Source of the DNA: Flavobacteriales bacterium
Lineage (GTDB): Bacteria > Bacteroidota > Bacteroidia > Flavobacteriales > Flavobacteriaceae
NCBI GenBank assembly: GCA_002705485.1
Contig: PAGT01000002.1
Location: forward strand, 1-8,922
DNA length: 8,922 nucleotides
Direction of reading: 5' to 3'
Shown: piece after piece, positions 6,052-8,922 of the stretch
Position numbering within the stretch: position 1 is the first letter of the stretch
Layout of the letters: every line of letters begins with the position of its first letter
The notes under the pieces: model-generated
Database searches by the model: none
Seen by the model: only the letters and a program-made list of their open reading frames with translations
What the model was told of the DNA's origin: nothing
Position numbers and translations under genes: made by a program

Positions 6052-7278
6052 ATGAAGAAAATTTTACTAACATTTATCTCAGCTTTACTAATAGGCTGTA
6101 ATACAACTGCTCCAAAGCCAAAAACAATTACTGTTGATGGTGAACCAGATGGACCACACACCTCAGTTGAATGGAAAATATGGGCTTACAGTACAGCAGC
6201 TCCATCATTTATTGCTGCAAATTGTACTGTTGTCGATAACGATGGAACTGTCTTAAGAGAAGGAACTAATGGATGGACTGCAATGTCAGGAAACATGGCT
6301 GGTCCAGCTGATCCTGAAAATGGATACAGGGACAGACATGAGGCAATCTCAATGGTAGGGGATGCTGAATCATTCAATTGGATGAAGGGTTATATGGACA
6401 AAACCAAACCTGAAATGAATGGTGATGGATGGATATGGATGTTGCACGGGGATTCTGGAGTTGATAACTTTAGACCTTATTCCGAGGGAGATAAGGCCAA
6501 TACGCCTGAAGGAGCATGGATTGAATCAGGACCACATTTGATGCTGATGCCTAAAGATCCAAGTACTTTAGATGGTCAAACTACTGACTTCAACACCGGT
6601 TCTCCATATTTAATGTTTGAAGGAACTGATTATGCTCATCTGATGATTCCAACCGAAGGATATTATGATTATCAAGATCCAGTCCCATCAATTCCCAATT
6701 TGGAAAATTCAAATGTTGAGCCCGAAGCCCCACATACTTCAGCAGAATGGAAAATATGGGCGTATAGCACAGCTGCTCCATCATTTATTGCTGCTAATTG
6801 TACAGTAGTTGATATGGATGCAGATGGAAATCAAATTGTTTTAAGAGAAGGTACAAATGGTTGGACAGCAATGGCTGCTAATCCAAGGGGACCTGCCGAT
6901 CCTGAGAATGGATGGAAAGATGCTCACGAAGCTATGCCAATGGTTGGAGATGCTCAATCTTTCGCATGGGTTTCCGCTTATTTTGCTGGAACAAAACCAA
7001 AGACAACTATGGAAAGTGATGGTTGGGCATGGATGCTGCACGGAGATATGGGTGAGGATAATACAAAAGCAGGAGTTTTAAACAAAGAAGATTCAGTTGA
7101 AGGTGCATGGATTGAATCGGGTCCACATTTGATGTTGATGCCTAAAGACCAAAGCACTCTTGACGGTCAAACAACTGATTTCAACAAAGGTGCTCCTTAT
7201 GTGATGTTTGCTGGAACCGACTATGCACATTTAATGATTCCAGTTGAAGGTTATTACGACTATCAAGATCCCAAATAA
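6052..7278 (+). CDS. Lipoprotein of unknown function with two tandem ~180-residue domains
   Basis: This 408-residue protein begins with a lipoprotein signal peptide, MKKILLTFISALLIGC (Cys16), then a short linker and two copies of one domain at residues 34-210 and 226-407. Both copies share EWKIWAYSTAAPSFIAANCT, REGTNGWTAM, GPADPENG, MVGDA, WMLHGD, GAWIESGPHLMLMPKD, TLDGQTTDFN and GTDYAHLMIP, ending GYYDYQDP. The domain is rich in Trp, Tyr, Met and acidic residues. I recall single-domain relatives among uncharacterised marine bacterial proteins but no known function. Each copy has one Cys (58 and 250) at the same place. The gene starts 34 bases after the HMA-like pair and is followed by an intrinsic terminator, so it is probably the last gene of the same transcript. 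Candidate roles are a ligand- or metal-binding surface protein, without direct proof. Confidence 0.85.
   Translation: MKKILLTFISALLIGCNTTAPKPKTITVDGEPDGPHTSVEWKIWAYSTAAPSFIAANCTVVDNDGTVLREGTNGWTAMSGNMAGPADPENGYRDRHEAISMVGDAESFNWMKGYMDKTKPEMNGDGWIWMLHGDSGVDNFRPYSEGDKANTPEGAWIESGPHLMLMPKDPSTLDGQTTDFNTGSPYLMFEGTDYAHLMIPTEGYYDYQDPVPSIPNLENSNVEPEAPHTSAEWKIWAYSTAAPSFIAANCTVVDMDADGNQIVLREGTNGWTAMAANPRGPADPENGWKDAHEAMPMVGDAQSFAWVSAYFAGTKPKTTMESDGWAWMLHGDMGEDNTKAGVLNKEDSVEGAWIESGPHLMLMPKDQSTLDGQTTDFNKGAPYVMFAGTDYAHLMIPVEGYYDYQDPK
6151..6681 (+). repeat. Domain copy 1 of internal tandem duplication
   Basis: Encodes residues 34-210 of the two-domain lipoprotein. It is alignable with copy 2 across its whole length with only a few small indels: three residues more in copy 2 near DMDADGNQ, and two more near KTTMESD. 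The DNA differs mostly at third codon positions, so the duplication is old and held by selection on the protein. Confidence 0.9.
6727..7272 (+). repeat. Domain copy 2 of internal tandem duplication
   Basis: Encodes residues 226-407 of the same lipoprotein. It follows a linker of about 15 residues (VPSIPNLENSNVEPE) after copy 1. It keeps all the shared blocks of copy 1; the most variable part is around residues 307-322 and 336-349, corresponding to the stretch around WMLHGD in copy 1. Confidence 0.9.
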
Positions 7279-7304
7279 TAAAAAAAGAAATTTATTCTAA
7301 AAGT

Positions 7305-7330
7305 AAAAGCCCTTCAACAAGGGCTTTTTT
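7305..7330 (+). terminator. Rho-independent terminator after the lipoprotein gene
   Basis: A perfect 10-bp stem (AAAAGCCCTT paired with AAGGGCTTTT) with a CAAC tetraloop is followed by a run of T ending at 7330. It lies 26 bases after the stop of the two-domain lipoprotein and closes the 1233-7278 gene run. The A-run on the left arm means it could also act on the opposite strand. Confidence 0.9.
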
Positions 7331-7351
7331 AATTTCTTTGGTTAAAAAAAA

Positions 7352-8812
7352 ATGATAAGAAATCATATTAATTTAGTTTGGTTAAAAAGAGACATCAGAA
7401 CACTTGATCATGAACCCATTTTTAATGCTGAGAAAAAGAATGAACCTTATCTTATCATATATATTTTTGATAAAAAAATAATTGATTGTCCGGATTTTAG
7501 TAAAAGACATATGCGCTTTATTTATCAATCTATTTTAGATGCAAATCAAAAATTAGTTAAGTATAATAAAGAAATTAATATTTTTTTAGGCGATAGTGTT
7601 GAAATATTTAAATTTTTAATTCAAAAATTTATAATTAAAAACATATTTAGCTATCAGGAATCTGGAACCGAACTGACATGGAACAGAGATAAAAAAGTCA
7701 TGCAATTATGTAAAAATTCTGATATCAGTTGGATAGAGTTTCAGAGAGATGGTATAGTAAGAGGAATAAAAAACAGAAAGGGTTGGAATAAAATGTGGGA
7801 AATTCAAATGAACAAAGAATGTTTTAATAACAGCTATTCATTTCAAAAAAAAATAAGAATAAAAAACCCATTTAAGCTTGATGAAGATTTAATTTTAGAA
7901 TTATCAAAAAAAAACAAATTTTTTCAACCTGGTGGAGAAACCAAAGGGTTTCAATATTTAAAATCTTTTGTAAATGATCGATGTAAAAATTATTCATTTC
8001 ATATTTCAAAACCAAAAAAAAGTCGAATTTCATCTAGTAGGCTTTCAGTATATCTGGCTTGGGGAAATCTTTCTGTAAGACAGGTCTATAAATATTTAAA
8101 TCAACACCCTAACAAAAAAATTTATTCAAGAGCTTTAGGTGCTATGATTACACGGTTACATTGGCACTGTCATTTTATTCAAAAATTTGAAGTTGATTGC
8201 TCTTATGAGACTGAAAATATTAACAAAGGATTCAATTCTCTCAAAAAAAATAAAAATCAAGAACTAATTAATTCCTGGGAGAATGGTAAAACTGGTTACC
8301 CTTTAGTTGATGCTTGTATTAGAGCTTTGAAACAAACTGGTTGGATTAATTTTAGAATGCGTGCAATGATTGTTTCTTTTTTTGTACATAATTTGGATCA
8401 TGATTGGAGGAGTTGTTCCAGTTTTTTAGCAAGACAATTTTTAGATTACGAGCCAGGAATTCATTTTCCTCAGTTGCAGATGCAAGCAGGTACAACCGGA
8501 GTCAATACTGTAAGAATTTACAACCCAGTAAAAAATTCGATTGAACATGATCCAGATGGTGATTTTATTAGAATGTGGGTTCCAGAACTGAAAGATTTAC
8601 CCACTAAGTATATTCATGAACCTTGGAAAATACCTGAAATGGAATTAAGTTTTTTAAATTTCAAATTAGGTGAAGATTACCCATATCCAATAGTAGATTT
8701 ACAAAAATCCTCGAAAGAAGCAAGAGATAAAATTTGGAAATACATGAAAAAAAAAATGGTTAAAAAAGAAAAACAAAGAATTTTAAAAACACATGTAAAT
8801 ACAAAAAAATAA
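7352..8812 (+). CDS. Cryptochrome/photolyase family flavoprotein
   Basis: The 486-residue product has the photolyase layout: an N-terminal Rossmann-like antenna domain (about 6-165; VWLKRDIRTLDH corresponds to the VWFRRDLRLxDH start) and a helical FAD domain (about 195-465; SSSRLSVYLAWGNLSVRQ, GKTGYPLVDACIRALKQTGW, MRAMIVSFFVHNLDHDWR, RIYNPVKNS, DPDGDFIRMWVPEL, HEPWK). It would use blue light and reduced FAD to repair pyrimidine dimers or act as a light sensor. Against E. coli photolyase, recalled from memory, W271, W309 and W352 match W277, W316 and W359. The proximal electron-transfer Trp382 position is Leu375, the Asn378 position is His371, and the dimer-contacting Glu274 position is Arg268. 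It is therefore not a standard class I CPD enzyme and the symbol phrB is withheld. The ATG is 21 bases after the preceding terminator, leaving little room for a promoter. Confidence 0.85.
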   Translation: MIRNHINLVWLKRDIRTLDHEPIFNAEKKNEPYLIIYIFDKKIIDCPDFSKRHMRFIYQSILDANQKLVKYNKEINIFLGDSVEIFKFLIQKFIIKNIFSYQESGTELTWNRDKKVMQLCKNSDISWIEFQRDGIVRGIKNRKGWNKMWEIQMNKECFNNSYSFQKKIRIKNPFKLDEDLILELSKKNKFFQPGGETKGFQYLKSFVNDRCKNYSFHISKPKKSRISSSRLSVYLAWGNLSVRQVYKYLNQHPNKKIYSRALGAMITRLHWHCHFIQKFEVDCSYETENINKGFNSLKKNKNQELINSWENGKTGYPLVDACIRALKQTGWINFRMRAMIVSFFVHNLDHDWRSCSSFLARQFLDYEPGIHFPQLQMQAGTTGVNTVRIYNPVKNSIEHDPDGDFIRMWVPELKDLPTKYIHEPWKIPEMELSFLNFKLGEDYPYPIVDLQKSSKEARDKIWKYMKKKMVKKEKQRILKTHVNTKK

Positions 8813-8837
8813 AACCCCACTTTAGAAGTGAGGCTTT
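8811..8837 (-). terminator. Imperfect hairpin terminator between convergent photolyase-family gene and tRNA-Arg
   Basis: The arms AAAACCCCACTT and AAGTGAGGCTTT flank a TAG loop and pair with two A-C mismatches on the + strand, which become G-T pairs in the - strand RNA. On the - strand the hairpin is followed by TTTTATTTTTTT, a strong U-tract, so it best serves the tRNA transcript. On the + strand the hairpin overlaps the stop codon and has only a short TTT, so termination there would be weaker. Confidence 0.7.
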
Positions 8838-8839
8838 AA

Positions 8840-8916
8840 TGGTGATCGCGAAAGGATTCGAACCTTTGACCGTCTGCTTAGAAGGCAGATGCTCTATCCA
8901 GCTGAGCTACGCGACC
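8840..8916 (-). tRNA. tRNA-Arg (anticodon UCU)
   Basis: Read on the - strand from 8916, the sequence folds as a full tRNA: acceptor stem GGTCGCG/CGCGATC with one G-U pair, D arm GCTC/GAGC, anticodon stem TCTGC/GCAGA around the loop CTTCTAA (anticodon TCT, decoding AGA and AGG), and T arm AAAGG/CCTTT with TTCGAAT. The body is 74 nt plus a genome-encoded CCA at 8842-8840. AGA is the dominant Arg codon in the neighbouring AT-rich genes, so this is expected to be a major Arg tRNA. Its promoter would lie beyond the right edge. Confidence 0.96.
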
Positions 8917-8922
8917 TTATCA

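Noticed and set aside
6186..7081. Short open frames on both strands within the two-domain lipoprotein gene
   Set aside because: They shadow the duplicated coding sequence and have no protein-like features.
6052..7278. Recent duplication or assembly artefact in the two-domain lipoprotein
   Set aside because: The copies differ at many third codon positions and by small in-frame indels, so they are old and genuine.

Overview
The window looks like chromosomal DNA from a marine-type member of the Bacteroidota, most likely the Flavobacteriia. The evidence is the AT-rich composition with A-rich translation leaders lacking strong Shine-Dalgarno sites, several lipoprotein signal peptides, a TonB-dependent receptor with an N-terminal carboxypeptidase-regulatory-like domain, and an acyltransferase of a type I recognise from flavobacteria. 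I cannot assign a genus. Every protein gene is on the + strand; a tRNA-Arg at the right edge is on the - strand.

Layout: (1) positions 1-366 hold the 3' part of a NUDIX hydrolase of CoA-pyrophosphatase type. (2) 392-1189 encodes a PlsC-like acyltransferase with variant active-site motifs. (3) 1233-7278 is a tightly packed run of six genes with gaps of 1-34 bases or small overlaps: a His-containing lipoprotein of unknown function, a DUF3089-type alpha/beta-hydrolase lipoprotein, a TonB-dependent receptor, two paralogous exported HMA-like metal-binding proteins, and a lipoprotein made of two copies of a domain of about 180 residues. A clear intrinsic terminator at 7305-7330 ends this run. (4) 7352-8812 encodes a cryptochrome/photolyase family flavoprotein. 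(5) A degenerate hairpin at 8811-8837 separates it from the convergent tRNA-Arg(UCU) gene.

How the genes may work together: the centre of interest is the receptor plus the two small HMA-like proteins. Both small proteins have a CxxC motif followed exactly 70 residues later by a vicinal Cys-Cys in an LPxCC motif, and the receptor has its own vicinal Cys-Cys at the start of its plug. This suggests a thiol-based metal uptake or relay path (copper is the leading guess) from outer membrane to periplasm. The flanking lipoproteins may belong to the same envelope system or may only share the transcript. The metal assignment and the relay idea are inference. No insertion sequence, CRISPR array, prophage or integration site was seen, and no gene-free stretch exceeds 300 bases.
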